Positions 18,350 to 26,287 of a stretch of DNA of 34,267 nt are shown here, one piece after another. This DNA comes from Bacteroidales bacterium. GTDB taxonomy: Bacteria > Bacteroidota > Bacteroidia > Bacteroidales > Dysgonomonadaceae. The position numbers and the translations under genes were made by a program. The notes under the pieces were generated by a model. The model saw only the letters and a program-made list of their open reading frames with translations, made no database searches and was not told where the DNA came from. Each line of letters starts with the position of its first letter. Position 1 is the first letter of the stretch. Where the stretch lies: NCBI GenBank assembly GCA_012727735.1, contig JAAYGM010000280.1, positions 1 to 34,267 of the forward strand, given 5' to 3'.

Positions 18350-18371
18350 ATTGATGATTAGCGATAGTATG

Positions 18372-19517
18372 CTACATTCCTTTAATCACCAGCAATGGCG
18401 TATCGGAGTGAAATAACATCCTGCGTGCGATGCCCGGGTTAAACATCCTTGCAAAGATGTTACGACGGGTGCTTGAGAGTGAAATCAGATCAATTCTGTG
18501 CTGTTTGACAAACTTCTCAAGTGACTCCTCCAGCCCTTCATTCTGATCAATCAGTTTATACTCAGTCTGCAATTGCGGATACAATTCAGAGAAACGTTTC
18601 TGGATACCCGATAGTTTTATTTCATTCCACACATCCTCTTTTTTGGCGATATGGGCAAGGTAGATCTTCAGTGGGTAAGGTTTCAGAAACTTCATCATGA
18701 TGTCGAACGCTTTGAATTCACGTTCCTGAAAATTGGTCAGAAAAACAAGGCTCTTCATTTCCGAAAGCCCTCGCAGCGTCGTACCTTCGGGAATGGCAAA
18801 TATCGGGGTCCGGCACCCTTCCATCACTTCAGCCGTCACGCTCCCTATCAGATCAAGATCCTTGGCATTCCTTCCTCTGGTACCCATAACGATTGCTGTA
18901 GGCCTAATCTTTTTTGAATAGGCGATGATCTCCTCTTCAGGGAGACCTTCCACCAACGCTGTTTTATAGGGTACATCCGGTATAGACCCTGATGCGATGT
19001 CGCTCTCTATTTTACTCACCAGAGTGGCCATCTCCTTTTCTGTTTTGGCCTTTACATCCTTGTAAATATCCTTATCTGTTGCCTGCAGGGTAAAAGAATC
19101 GCCGAAAGGTACAGACGCAGGATAAAAAGGTGTGAAGAAGGCATGTAAAAGTTTCACCCTGCAATCCAGATCCTTTGCAAGACGAAAGCCGAACTCACAG
19201 GCTGTAAGGGAGTAGTCGGAGAAGTCGACAGGTATCAGTACCTCTTTTTTTGTTTCTTTCTGTTCTTCACTATCCACCTGCGACGATAAATCAACCTTTT
19301 CTATGATAGGGAGAGCCCTGTGGAGGTCGCTCTCGTTGATCCGCACACGCACATTACCAGGGATAACAGGCTGGATCATCTTGATACCGTGGATGACAGC
19401 GGGAATCCCTTCCGATTCGAGGATCGATTTCAGTATTTGTGCCTTCTCATACGTATGAATGGCAACTGTTACCATTTTATCATCGTGTGAGCCTTGTTCT
19501 TTATGATCTTTTGCCAT
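18372..19517 (-). CDS. DUF2007-Usp-Usp universal stress fusion protein
   Basis: This 381-residue cytoplasmic protein joins three domains. Residues 15-74 resemble DUF2007, a small putative signal-transducing domain (VTVAIHTYEKAQILKSILES). Residues 91-244 form a universal stress domain beginning KEVLIPVDFSDYS, with the ATP-binding motif G212-x2-G215-x9-G225-S226 (GTRGRNAKDLDLIGS). Residues 255-381 are a second Usp domain, ending TPLLVIKGM, in which the glycine motif is degenerate (SSTRRNIFARMFNPGIARRM). I chose the ATG at 19517 because the upstream in-frame extension to 19613 encodes no recognisable sequence. ATP binding in domain one only is inferred. The gene ends at a bidirectional terminator; the helix-turn-helix gene lies 115 bases upstream. 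The role is probably stress or energy sensing; no partner is visible. Confidence 0.88.
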   Translation of the reverse strand: MAKDHKEQGSHDDKMVTVAIHTYEKAQILKSILESEGIPAVIHGIKMIQPVIPGNVRVRINESDLHRALPIIEKVDLSSQVDSEEQKETKKEVLIPVDFSDYSLTACEFGFRLAKDLDCRVKLLHAFFTPFYPASVPFGDSFTLQATDKDIYKDVKAKTEKEMATLVSKIESDIASGSIPDVPYKTALVEGLPEEEIIAYSKKIRPTAIVMGTRGRNAKDLDLIGSVTAEVMEGCRTPIFAIPEGTTLRGLSEMKSLVFLTNFQEREFKAFDIMMKFLKPYPLKIYLAHIAKKEDVWNEIKLSGIQKRFSELYPQLQTEYKLIDQNEGLEESLEKFVKQHRIDLISLSSTRRNIFARMFNPGIARRMLFHSDTPLLVIKGM

Positions 19518-19632
19518 ACTCTTTACTTTTTTATACATACACTGGTTTTGACATGTGAATGTAAAAGAATAATTCAAAGGAAAAACCCAATTTTCGAATA
19601 ACAAAGGATTCAATCATTGGATTTTGGTTATT

Positions 19633-19923
19633 TCACTCAACTTCTTCTGTTTCAACTGAATCAGGTTCGGGATAATCCTCAAGTCCCAGAATTTTCAATG
19701 CCTTATCAAAAATCGTGGTATCGTCGAGAACAACAATACCACCATTTGGACCCGGCTCAATATGTATTCCTACACTCTTGCCTTCCTTGTAATTGTATCC
19801 ACCAAAATAGTTCCTCACAGTTTCAGGTTTCATCTCCAGTTCCTCTGCTATTTGGTGGATACTACCATCAGGGAGTTTGTCTTTCAGTTCTCTCAATTCA
19901 TTAAAGGTAATTGTTCTTGCCAT
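19633..19923 (-). CDS. Small helix-turn-helix DNA-binding protein
   Basis: This 96-residue protein contains a helix-turn-helix region at 22-42 (IHQIAEELEMKPETVRNYF). A Gly-rich segment follows (GIHIEPGPNGGIVVLDD, about 52-68), then a helix (IFDKALKILG) and a short acidic tail (EPDSVETEEVE). I recall similar small proteins in many Bacteroidota, but no function is assigned. The segment after the HTH resembles a small beta-strand wing or ligand-binding part. It lies 115 bases before the Usp gene on the same strand. It may regulate that gene or itself, which is a guess from position only. The ATG at 19923 is the only plausible start. Confidence 0.75.
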   Translation of the reverse strand: MARTITFNELRELKDKLPDGSIHQIAEELEMKPETVRNYFGGYNYKEGKSVGIHIEPGPNGGIVVLDDTTIFDKALKILGLEDYPEPDSVETEEVE

Positions 19924-20056
19924 GGCCTTTTAATTTATGTTGATAATACGTTTAGAATTTATTTGATGCCCTAAACTTACGTAAAAAAAAAGATATTCCA
20001 AACTATTTACATAAAATAATTATGAAAATGTCCCGTTTCTTTTTTTACACTAATCT

Positions 20057-20755
20057 TTAATGAGGCAAAGATGCCAGAAATGGACTGAATATAATCAGGA
20101 GGAGTATGTAAACTAGTATAAATGACGACAATAGGTCTCCATGCCTACGGCCGTATGGTATTTTTTCAAGGTGTGATTCAGGTTGGAAAATCTTCACTCT
20201 TAACAAGATGAACAACGCATACAGCAGAAATGCAAGCAACATCCCCACGGCCATTCCTGCAAGGATATCCGACAGGAAGTGCACGCCGAGGTATATCCGC
20301 GTATAGCTGTTCAAAGCAGCCCAGAGGAGCGCAAAAAGGGTCACACGGCGATGTCTGAAGAGAAGAGAAAGAAACAGGGCCAATCCGAAACTATTGGTGG
20401 CATGTCCTGAGATAAAACCATACCTGCCGCCTCTGTATCCGTTCACCGTGTCCACCAGCTCTTTGAAGTCGGGGTGATGGGTAGGGCGAAAGCGTTCAAA
20501 GAGCGGTTTGAAGAGTGACGACGAGACCTGGTCGCTCAGCACAAAAAGAAGGATAAAGAAGAGTGTTACCAGCAACGCTTCCTTGCGGGGTGTTTTATAG
20601 AAAAAGAGAAAAAGGATAAACAGAAAAAGTGGAATCCATACAAACCTGCCGCTGATGGTCCACATCACGTGATCCAGAAACAGCGAATCACTGCCGTTCA
20701 GGGCAAAAAACAGATCTCGTTCCAGGGGAAGAATACGCTCTACGGCCTCATTCAT
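20057..20755 (-). CDS. PAP2-family membrane phosphatase
   Basis: This 232-residue integral membrane enzyme of the type 2 phosphatidic acid phosphatase family probably dephosphorylates a lipid phosphate or pyrophosphate such as undecaprenyl diphosphate or lipid A. The three catalytic motifs are complete: K83-x6-R90-P91 (KPLFERFRP), S116-G117-H118 (ISGHATN) and R153-x5-H159-x3-D163 (TRIYLGVHFLSD). There are five or six membrane spans (about 40-54, 58-76, 122-135, 137-150, 165-185, 210-228). It is the last gene after the Bat operon, 22 bases downstream of batE on the same strand, and may be co-transcribed. Substrate cannot be told from sequence. Confidence 0.9.
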   Translation of the reverse strand: MNEAVERILPLERDLFFALNGSDSLFLDHVMWTISGRFVWIPLFLFILFLFFYKTPRKEALLVTLFFILLFVLSDQVSSSLFKPLFERFRPTHHPDFKELVDTVNGYRGGRYGFISGHATNSFGLALFLSLLFRHRRVTLFALLWAALNSYTRIYLGVHFLSDILAGMAVGMLLAFLLYALFILLRVKIFQPESHLEKIPYGRRHGDLLSSFILVYILLLIIFSPFLASLPH

Positions 20756-20777
20756 ACGGTGATTATCCTTATTTCAT

Positions 20778-21617
20778 TCAAATAATTTCCACGTTTTCTT
20801 TAAAAATCCAGCCTACGCTCCCGTTGGCGATTTCTATCTCATACCAGTTGCTGTCACTGTTCCTGATCTTCACTTTAGTCCCTTCATGCAGCTGGAACAG
20901 TTCATTGCTGTTCAGATCAGGGGAAGCATTTACCGAAGCAGCGCCCACCATCACTATTGCCGATTCTCTCTCTATGCGTTCACTCTTTTGACTGAAAGCA
21001 AAGATATTTGCCATAATCACGAGAAGAAACAGCACAATTCCGCTGTAAAACGCTGTTTTCCTTGCCCAGAGGAATCGCACGAAGAGAAAGACAGCCAGAC
21101 AGACCAGAAAAAGGATAAAGAGCACAATCCCGGTCACAGCCCATCTGTTCGAGCTGTAGATATTTCTGACAGCGTTGAACCAAGTAGAGAAGATAAGGTT
21201 GCCGGCAGTATCGATCCGATCTTCAGTCCTGTTTCGGGCGAAACGCAGATTATGCCGTATATCACCATCACCCGGATCGAGCAGGAGCGCTCTCTCATAA
21301 TTCAGAATCGCTTTTCCCAGTTGATTGTCTCTGAAATAGGCGTTACCCAGATTGTAATAGATCTCTGCAGAGATCCTGTCTTTGGCAATACCTTTCGCTA
21401 CAAGCGCTTCGTAAAGCGCTGTGCTTTCTCTGTAATCCTGTCTCCTGTATGCTTCTGAGGCTTTCTCAGACAGTTCCTCCGGGAGGAGCTCAGAAGAGGC
21501 CGGGATCGCTTCTGATGTTATCTGCACTGTTGTATCAGGTGATTCCTGTGCCACTACTCCCCTGTTGGAGAAAGTGATGAGCAGCAGAAAGAGGATGATA
21601 TGGCTGAACGATTTCAT
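20778..21617 (-). CDS. batE: BatE: TPR and SH3-domain membrane protein
   Basis: This 279-residue protein has a signal peptide, TPR repeats at about 52-130 (SEAYRRQDYRESTALYEAL, YYNLGNAYFRDNQLGKAI), two membrane spans (159-182, 189-208) and a C-terminal bacterial SH3-like domain (219-277, ending VGWIFKENVEII). This is the BatE layout of Bacteroidota aerotolerance operons. It probably scaffolds the Bat complex at the inner membrane. The start overlaps the batD stop by four bases (ATGA), showing translational coupling. A disorder-like segment between the signal peptide and the TPR (24-50) is poorly conserved. The biochemical role of Bat proteins is still debated; oxygen tolerance was the original phenotype in B. 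fragilis. Confidence 0.9.
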   Translation of the reverse strand: MKSFSHIILFLLLITFSNRGVVAQESPDTTVQITSEAIPASSELLPEELSEKASEAYRRQDYRESTALYEALVAKGIAKDRISAEIYYNLGNAYFRDNQLGKAILNYERALLLDPGDGDIRHNLRFARNRTEDRIDTAGNLIFSTWFNAVRNIYSSNRWAVTGIVLFILFLVCLAVFLFVRFLWARKTAFYSGIVLFLLVIMANIFAFSQKSERIERESAIVMVGAASVNASPDLNSNELFQLHEGTKVKIRNSDSNWYEIEIANGSVGWIFKENVEII

Positions 21618-23470
21618 AGTTGCTTTTTTTTCTTAAGTCTGTTTTCCATTTCTCCGATAGCTGCCACCGTATCATGATAGAGCTGGGCCATCTCTCCATT
21701 GCTTTCTGCCGGGGCATATCGCGCAAACTCACAACTGTCCAGGATATCTATGAACCGGCCAGCAAGCTCATCGCTGATACCGTGACCTGATAATTCCGAC
21801 TCAATATTGTTCTTCGAGAGTACCGCCAGCGGAATAGACAGTTTGTCGCTGAAATAACCCCACAAAGCGCGAAGCACCTCATCATAAAAGCGTTCTTTGT
21901 CATGCGCTTTGAGATACTTCTCAGCCGTCTTCAATCGCCTGATAGCCATCTTGTTTGCTTTCTTATTACGCATCATTGCCACGTTCGCATTTTCCCGGGC
22001 CTGCTTTCTGTTAAAGAGATAGTAAATAATTAGCAGGAGAAAAGGAATGGTGTACCATAGCCAGTAGTGAAGCGATCCAGCAAAGAAATTGCTCCGCGAG
22101 TGATAAGAGGGTTCATCTGTTTTAAGGAAACGAATGTCCTGCTCTACCTTCACATCCTGACGGTTTACAAAATTGCTTGCTGCCGTACTCCCCGGATCAC
22201 CCTTGGCAATCTGCAGCTTATATTCGGGAGTAGCAAGCGTCTTATAGCTGTTTGTATTCAGATCGAAATAGCTGAACTCAGTGGGAGGTATGGTATAATC
22301 GCCTTCATAACGCGGAATAGCCATGTATTCAATTGTTCTGATACCGGTCAATCCATTGGTGGTTACGTTGAATGAGTTATTCACCACAGGGTCATACACT
22401 TCAAAATTACCCGGGAATGCCACATCGGGATTACGGATAAGTTTCAGGTTACCGGTGCCTGAGATCTCCAGCTTCAGGGTGATGGCTTCGTTCGCCTTCG
22501 TTTCCGTTGCACTGATGGAGGGCTTCAGTGAAAATGCTCCCACCGCATTGGAGTAGCTCGCAGGTCTGTCTGAGGGAAGGGGCTTCACCTTCACCGTCAG
22601 CGGGTTGGTGTTCAACGCCTTCTTCACATCTACCATCACCTCCTGCGGACCGAAGAAGGAGGAGACTTTTCTTCCTGACGGTACAGAAAAGACCATCTCG
22701 AGACTCCCTGCCGGTATGGTTATCTCTCCTGACCGTTGCGGAAAGAGCAGTGTCTTCCGCAGGTCAGCGGTGAAATAGTTTTTACCGTTATACCGCTCCA
22801 TCTGCAGTTGCTGATTGACGGGCACATCTACCTCCTCCACCATGAACCCCTCGAACTCAGGGAACTGTATCTTTCCGAAATTTACAACATTCAGCGTGGT
22901 GTACAACCTGAATGTGACTGTGAACCCCTCCTGTTCGAAGATGTTGTCTTTTGAGACGATGGCTCTGATAAAGGCATCTCTGACAGAGACTGTTGCGCTC
23001 CCGGAGCCGGAGGATGTACGTTCCTCTCTCTGATTGCCCGGAGCAGCAGGGGCCTTTGCTGATGCTTCATCGGGAGGAAGCACTTTGATTGTGAGCGCGT
23101 TGGATTCGTATTTGCTGCCATCGACAGTGATTGATGCAGCCGGGATGGTGAATGTCCCTGCTTTTGTCGCCATCAGGATGTAGGTGTAGGTAACCGAACT
23201 TTCGGAGGTGGTCTTCCCGTTGATTGTTCGCTGGCTGTAACTGGTGGAGGTGCTTGGTCCGAAAAGAAGATCGAAACCCGGAATATCGGGCAGTCGCAGA
23301 TCCCGCCCCTCCCTGTTCAGCACGTAGCTTAACCTGAATTGCTCTCCCTCCACCACCGATGCGGGTGCTGACGCTTTAAAGGTCACCTGGGCATCTGTCA
23401 TTGTCACGTTGCCTGTGAGCAACACAACAAGAAGTAGAAGGAGTATGCGTATGTTCTCTGTCTGTTTCAT
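21614..23470 (-). CDS. batD: BatD: membrane-anchored Bat protein
   Basis: BatD is a large periplasmic beta-rich protein of the Bat operon. From the ATG at 23470 it has 618 residues. A signal peptide (LLLLLVVLLTGNVTMTDAQ) precedes the characteristic opening VTFKASAPASVVEGEQFRLSY. Repeated beta-sandwich segments follow, and one membrane span near 466-486 (WLWYTIPFLLLIIYYLF). The roughly 130-residue cytoplasmic tail is helical (KTAEKYLKAHDKERFYDEVL). The upstream GTG at 23479 would add only three residues and is less likely. batC ends 14 bases upstream and batE overlaps by four bases. The exact role is unknown; it may sense or bind envelope substrates with BatA/B. Confidence 0.92.
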   Translation of the reverse strand: MKQTENIRILLLLLVVLLTGNVTMTDAQVTFKASAPASVVEGEQFRLSYVLNREGRDLRLPDIPGFDLLFGPSTSTSYSQRTINGKTTSESSVTYTYILMATKAGTFTIPAASITVDGSKYESNALTIKVLPPDEASAKAPAAPGNQREERTSSGSGSATVSVRDAFIRAIVSKDNIFEQEGFTVTFRLYTTLNVVNFGKIQFPEFEGFMVEEVDVPVNQQLQMERYNGKNYFTADLRKTLLFPQRSGEITIPAGSLEMVFSVPSGRKVSSFFGPQEVMVDVKKALNTNPLTVKVKPLPSDRPASYSNAVGAFSLKPSISATETKANEAITLKLEISGTGNLKLIRNPDVAFPGNFEVYDPVVNNSFNVTTNGLTGIRTIEYMAIPRYEGDYTIPPTEFSYFDLNTNSYKTLATPEYKLQIAKGDPGSTAASNFVNRQDVKVEQDIRFLKTDEPSYHSRSNFFAGSLHYWLWYTIPFLLLIIYYLFNRKQARENANVAMMRNKKANKMAIRRLKTAEKYLKAHDKERFYDEVLRALWGYFSDKLSIPLAVLSKNNIESELSGHGISDELAGRFIDILDSCEFARYAPAESNGEMAQLYHDTVAAIGEMENRLKKKKQL

Positions 23471-23484
23471 ATACTGCACTGCGC

Positions 23485-24210
23485 TTACCAGTTTTTATTT
23501 TTCCTTTTGTTATCTTCAGCCTGTTGTTCTCTCTCCTGTGCTTTCATCTGCTGCACTTTTTCCTGTGTCTGCTGTTCATCCTGCTCAATAGCCTGCAGCA
23601 GCTGACGGGCATTGTCGCGTGACATCTGCTCGGGTTCATCCGGTTGCTCCGCACGCTGTTCCTGATCCTGCTGATCCTGCTGCTGTGGCTGTTGATCCTG
23701 CTGTTGTTCCTGTTCTTTCTCCTGCTCCTCTTCACCCTCACCCTGGTCCTGCTGCTCCTCTTCATCCTGGATCATCTTCTGCACCGCTGCCAGGTTGTAT
23801 CGTGTCTCATCGTCCTGAGGGTTCAGCCGCAGGGCCATCTTATAGGCCTCCATCGATTTCTGCAACTCTTTCTTCTGCAGCAATGCATTGCCAATATTAT
23901 GCCATCCCGCAGCTGCTTCCAGCGGGTTCTCCTGCTCCAGTGAGATAAAGTGGTTGAACTGCTCAATGGATTTATCCCACTCTTTCTGTTTATACAACGT
24001 GTTGCCCAGGTTAAAGTTTGCCTCTTTGGATGAAGGATTCGCTTCCACCGCATTTTCGTAAAAAGAAGCGGCGTCGGAATATTTCTGTTCACTGTACACC
24101 CTGTTTCCTTTGCGGATGTTCTTCCGGACATCTTTCTGTGCCGAAACAGATAATGGCAACAGTACCATCATCAGGATAAACAAGCAATATTTCATCGGGT
24201 ATCTCTTCAT
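23485..24210 (-). CDS. batC: BatC: TPR protein with Gln/Glu-rich tail
   Basis: This 241-residue Bat operon protein has a signal peptide (to about 25, VSAQ) and TPR repeats at about 29-147 (GNRVYSEQKYSDAASFYENA, NLGNTLYKQKEWDKSIEQF, NIGNALLQKKELQKSMEAY). The tail, about 149-241, is extremely rich in glutamine and acidic residues, with strings such as EEEQEKEQEQQQDQQ. It ends in a basic KRKNKNW. The start ATG at 24210 overlaps the batB stop (ATGA), favouring it over the ATG at 24195. The TPR part probably binds Bat partners; the tail looks disordered. The same tail character occurs in other BatC proteins, so it is likely functional rather than accidental. Confidence 0.9.
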   Translation of the reverse strand: MKRYPMKYCLFILMMVLLPLSVSAQKDVRKNIRKGNRVYSEQKYSDAASFYENAVEANPSSKEANFNLGNTLYKQKEWDKSIEQFNHFISLEQENPLEAAAGWHNIGNALLQKKELQKSMEAYKMALRLNPQDDETRYNLAAVQKMIQDEEEQQDQGEGEEEQEKEQEQQQDQQPQQQDQQDQEQRAEQPDEPEQMSRDNARQLLQAIEQDEQQTQEKVQQMKAQEREQQAEDNKRKNKNW

Positions 24211-25229
24211 TTGAATAACCTCACATTTCTGAATAACCGGTTTTTCTTGTCATAAATAAGTATCTCAAGCAGTAGGATAGCCAGCATGAACCAGCCCAAC
24301 AGCGGAAATTTCTCATCATATTCGGAGTAGGAGAGAGCCGTGGATTTGCCGGTTTCAAGCTCATCAAGCTGTGCCTCCAGGGCGCGGACAGCCGTGCTGG
24401 AGTTGTCGGCACGGACATAGAGCCCCTCACCGCTTTCAGCTATCTCCATGCTCATCTGCTCATTCAGGCGGGAGACCACCACATTTCCTTCGTTATCTGT
24501 CATAAAGTTGTTGCTATACTCATTTACGGGCACAGGTGAACCGTCGGGTGAACCGATACCCAGCACATTGATCATCACACCTGCTTTCGCCGCCTCAGCA
24601 GCTACTCCTGCAGCGTTTCCCTCATGGTCTTCGCCATCAGTAATGATCACCATCGCTTTGCTGATCTCCTTATCGCTCGAGAAAGAGCTCACGCCCAGGG
24701 TGATGGCCTCTCCTATCGCCGTTCCCTGTATGGGGACGAGGTCGGGGTTGATGGTGTTAAGAAATATTTTTGCCGACTGTGTGTCGGAGGTAAGCGGCAT
24801 CTGAACATATGCCTCACCTGCAAAGACGATCAATGCCACTTTATCGTTCCTGCGCACATCAATCAGTCTCGACAGGATCTGCTTGGCACGTGCCAGCCTG
24901 TCGGGTGAAACATCCCTGGCAAGCATTGAATTGGAGACATCAATGGCGATTACCAGCTCAATACCCTCCTTCTCCACCGTCTCCACCTTAGTACCGAACT
25001 GGGGACGGGCAATCAGAAAAACACCCGCACAAAGCGTTCCGAATATCAGCCAGAACTTCAGGTAGGAGCGCTTCAGCGATAATTCGGGCATCATCATCTT
25101 AAGCGTGGAGAGACGGCCCATCTTTTGCACATCCTTCCGCTTTCTGATGTTCAGGTAGATGTAAACTGCCAGCAAGAAGGGCACGGCAGCAAACAACCAT
25201 AAATATTCCGGATTTCCGAATCTAAACAT
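24207..25229 (-). CDS. batB: BatB: membrane VWA-domain protein
   Basis: This 340-residue protein has two N-terminal membrane spans (about 8-26, 57-74), a von Willebrand A domain and one C-terminal span (LLGWFMLAILLLEILIY). The metal-ion site is complete: D97-V-S99-N-S101 (IAIDVSNSM), a threonine in PLTSD, and the aspartate of VIITDGEDHEG. This is the BatB arrangement. The VWA domain should face the periplasm and bind a metal-dependent ligand, perhaps BatA or a substrate. It ends in a four-base overlap with batC and follows batA by 72 bases, the largest gap inside the operon. Confidence 0.92.
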   Translation of the reverse strand: MFRFGNPEYLWLFAAVPFLLAVYIYLNIRKRKDVQKMGRLSTLKMMMPELSLKRSYLKFWLIFGTLCAGVFLIARPQFGTKVETVEKEGIELVIAIDVSNSMLARDVSPDRLARAKQILSRLIDVRRNDKVALIVFAGEAYVQMPLTSDTQSAKIFLNTINPDLVPIQGTAIGEAITLGVSSFSSDKEISKAMVIITDGEDHEGNAAGVAAEAAKAGVMINVLGIGSPDGSPVPVNEYSNNFMTDNEGNVVVSRLNEQMSMEIAESGEGLYVRADNSSTAVRALEAQLDELETGKSTALSYSEYDEKFPLLGWFMLAILLLEILIYDKKNRLFRNVRLFK

Positions 25230-25301
25230 TGTATCTATTATCTCTTACTCTCAATTTCTTGTCAATTCTATCTCTCCCTGCTGTTACCGGGCAAAAGGAT
25301 A

Positions 25302-26285
25302 TCAGGGTATATTCCTCAACCAGCTTCTCCTCAGCAACAACTCCAGCAATATCAGGCCCAGTGCCAGCATGGCAAAGGGAAGGAACAACTCCCGGCGCCT
25401 TGTGACGTTCTGCACACTGATAAGGTATTTCTCCATCTCATCAATCTCATCATAGACCTGGCGCAGCCCTTCGGTATCCTGCGCCCGGAAATATTGCCCT
25501 CCTGTCATTGCAGCAATCTCAGTGAGCGTTTTCTCATCAATATCCACCGGCATGTTCTGCATCCGGATACCGTAGGGTGTGTTTACCGGCGTAGGTGCCA
25601 TCCCCTTGGTCCCCACCCCCACAGTGTAGACACGGATCCCATAGGATCGCGCCAGATCGGCAGCGGTGAGCGGAGCAATCTGCCCGCTGTTGTTCGTGCC
25701 GTCAGTCAGCAGGATCACCACGCGCGACTCCGAATCGCTCTCTTTCAACCTGTTCACAGAGGTGGCCAGTCCGAGGCCGATGGCAGTACCATCTTCAATC
25801 ATCCCGAAATTGATCTCATTCAACAGGTTCAGCAGCACCTTATGATCGGTGGTGAGGGGACACTGCGTGAAGCTCTCACCTGCGAAGATCACCAGTCCGA
25901 TATTGTCATTCACACGATCGGTGATGAACTCTGCCGCCACTTTTTTTGCTGCCTGCAATCGGTCGGGCTGCAGATCCTGCGACAGCATTGATCCGGAGAC
26001 ATCGAGCGCCATGACGATATCAATCCCCTGCGACTCTGTCTCTTCCCAGCTGCTCACCGCTTGTGGGCGGGCAATCACGATAACCACCAGGGTGATGGAG
26101 ATCAGTCGCAACAGAAAAGGGAAGTGGCGCATATATACCCTGAAATCGGGCTTCATCCCTTTAAATGCATTGGCAGTAGCCAGCTTGAACGAAGCCTGTG
26201 TCTTCGACAGCCGCACCACATACCACGCTATCAGGGGGATGAGCAGCAATAACAGATAGAGATATTCAGGATGTAAAAATTCCAT
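25302..26285 (-). CDS. batA: BatA: membrane VWA-domain protein
   Basis: This 327-residue protein shows the same layout as BatB: two N-terminal spans (8-24, 55-73), a VWA domain and a C-terminal span (LPFAMLALGLILLELLL). The metal site is intact with D95-V-S97-G-S99 (ALDVSGSM), PLTTD and VVILLTDGTNN. The linker ARPQAVSSWEETESQGIDI between span two and the VWA domain parallels BatB, so the two are ancient paralogues. The start is two bases after the stop of the upstream membrane-protein gene. It probably pairs with BatB under control of the MoxR ATPase. Confidence 0.93.
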   Translation of the reverse strand: MEFLHPEYLYLLLLLIPLIAWYVVRLSKTQASFKLATANAFKGMKPDFRVYMRHFPFLLRLISITLVVIVIARPQAVSSWEETESQGIDIVMALDVSGSMLSQDLQPDRLQAAKKVAAEFITDRVNDNIGLVIFAGESFTQCPLTTDHKVLLNLLNEINFGMIEDGTAIGLGLATSVNRLKESDSESRVVILLTDGTNNSGQIAPLTAADLARSYGIRVYTVGVGTKGMAPTPVNTPYGIRMQNMPVDIDEKTLTEIAAMTGGQYFRAQDTEGLRQVYDEIDEMEKYLISVQNVTRRRELFLPFAMLALGLILLELLLRRSWLRNIP

Positions 26286-26287
26286 TC

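Larger units (their letters stand above)
17969..18371. other. Gene-free region between ompH and Usp genes
   Basis: About 400 bases between converging genes contain no credible gene. It holds the ompH terminator (17989-18027), a phased 11-bp tandem repeat (18154-18208) and the Usp terminator (18308-18349). Between them, 18030-18150 and 18210-18305, I see no conserved structure. A 62-codon frame at 18228-18416 crosses the second terminator and is rejected. Confidence 0.7.

Noticed and set aside
18228-18416. 62-codon plus-strand frame between ompH and Usp genes
   Set aside because: It runs through the bidirectional terminator and into the end of the Usp gene, and has no Shine-Dalgarno or family resemblance.
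19518-19613. N-terminal extension of the Usp fusion protein
   Set aside because: The extra residues show no domain or signal and the ATG at 19517 gives a normal start.
20886-21458. Antisense open frame of 190 codons over batE
   Set aside because: It is a shadow of batE with no recognisable features.
23619-23948. Proline/alanine-rich plus-strand frames opposite batC
   Set aside because: They are mirror translations of the Gln/Glu-rich repeat and the TPR region of batC.
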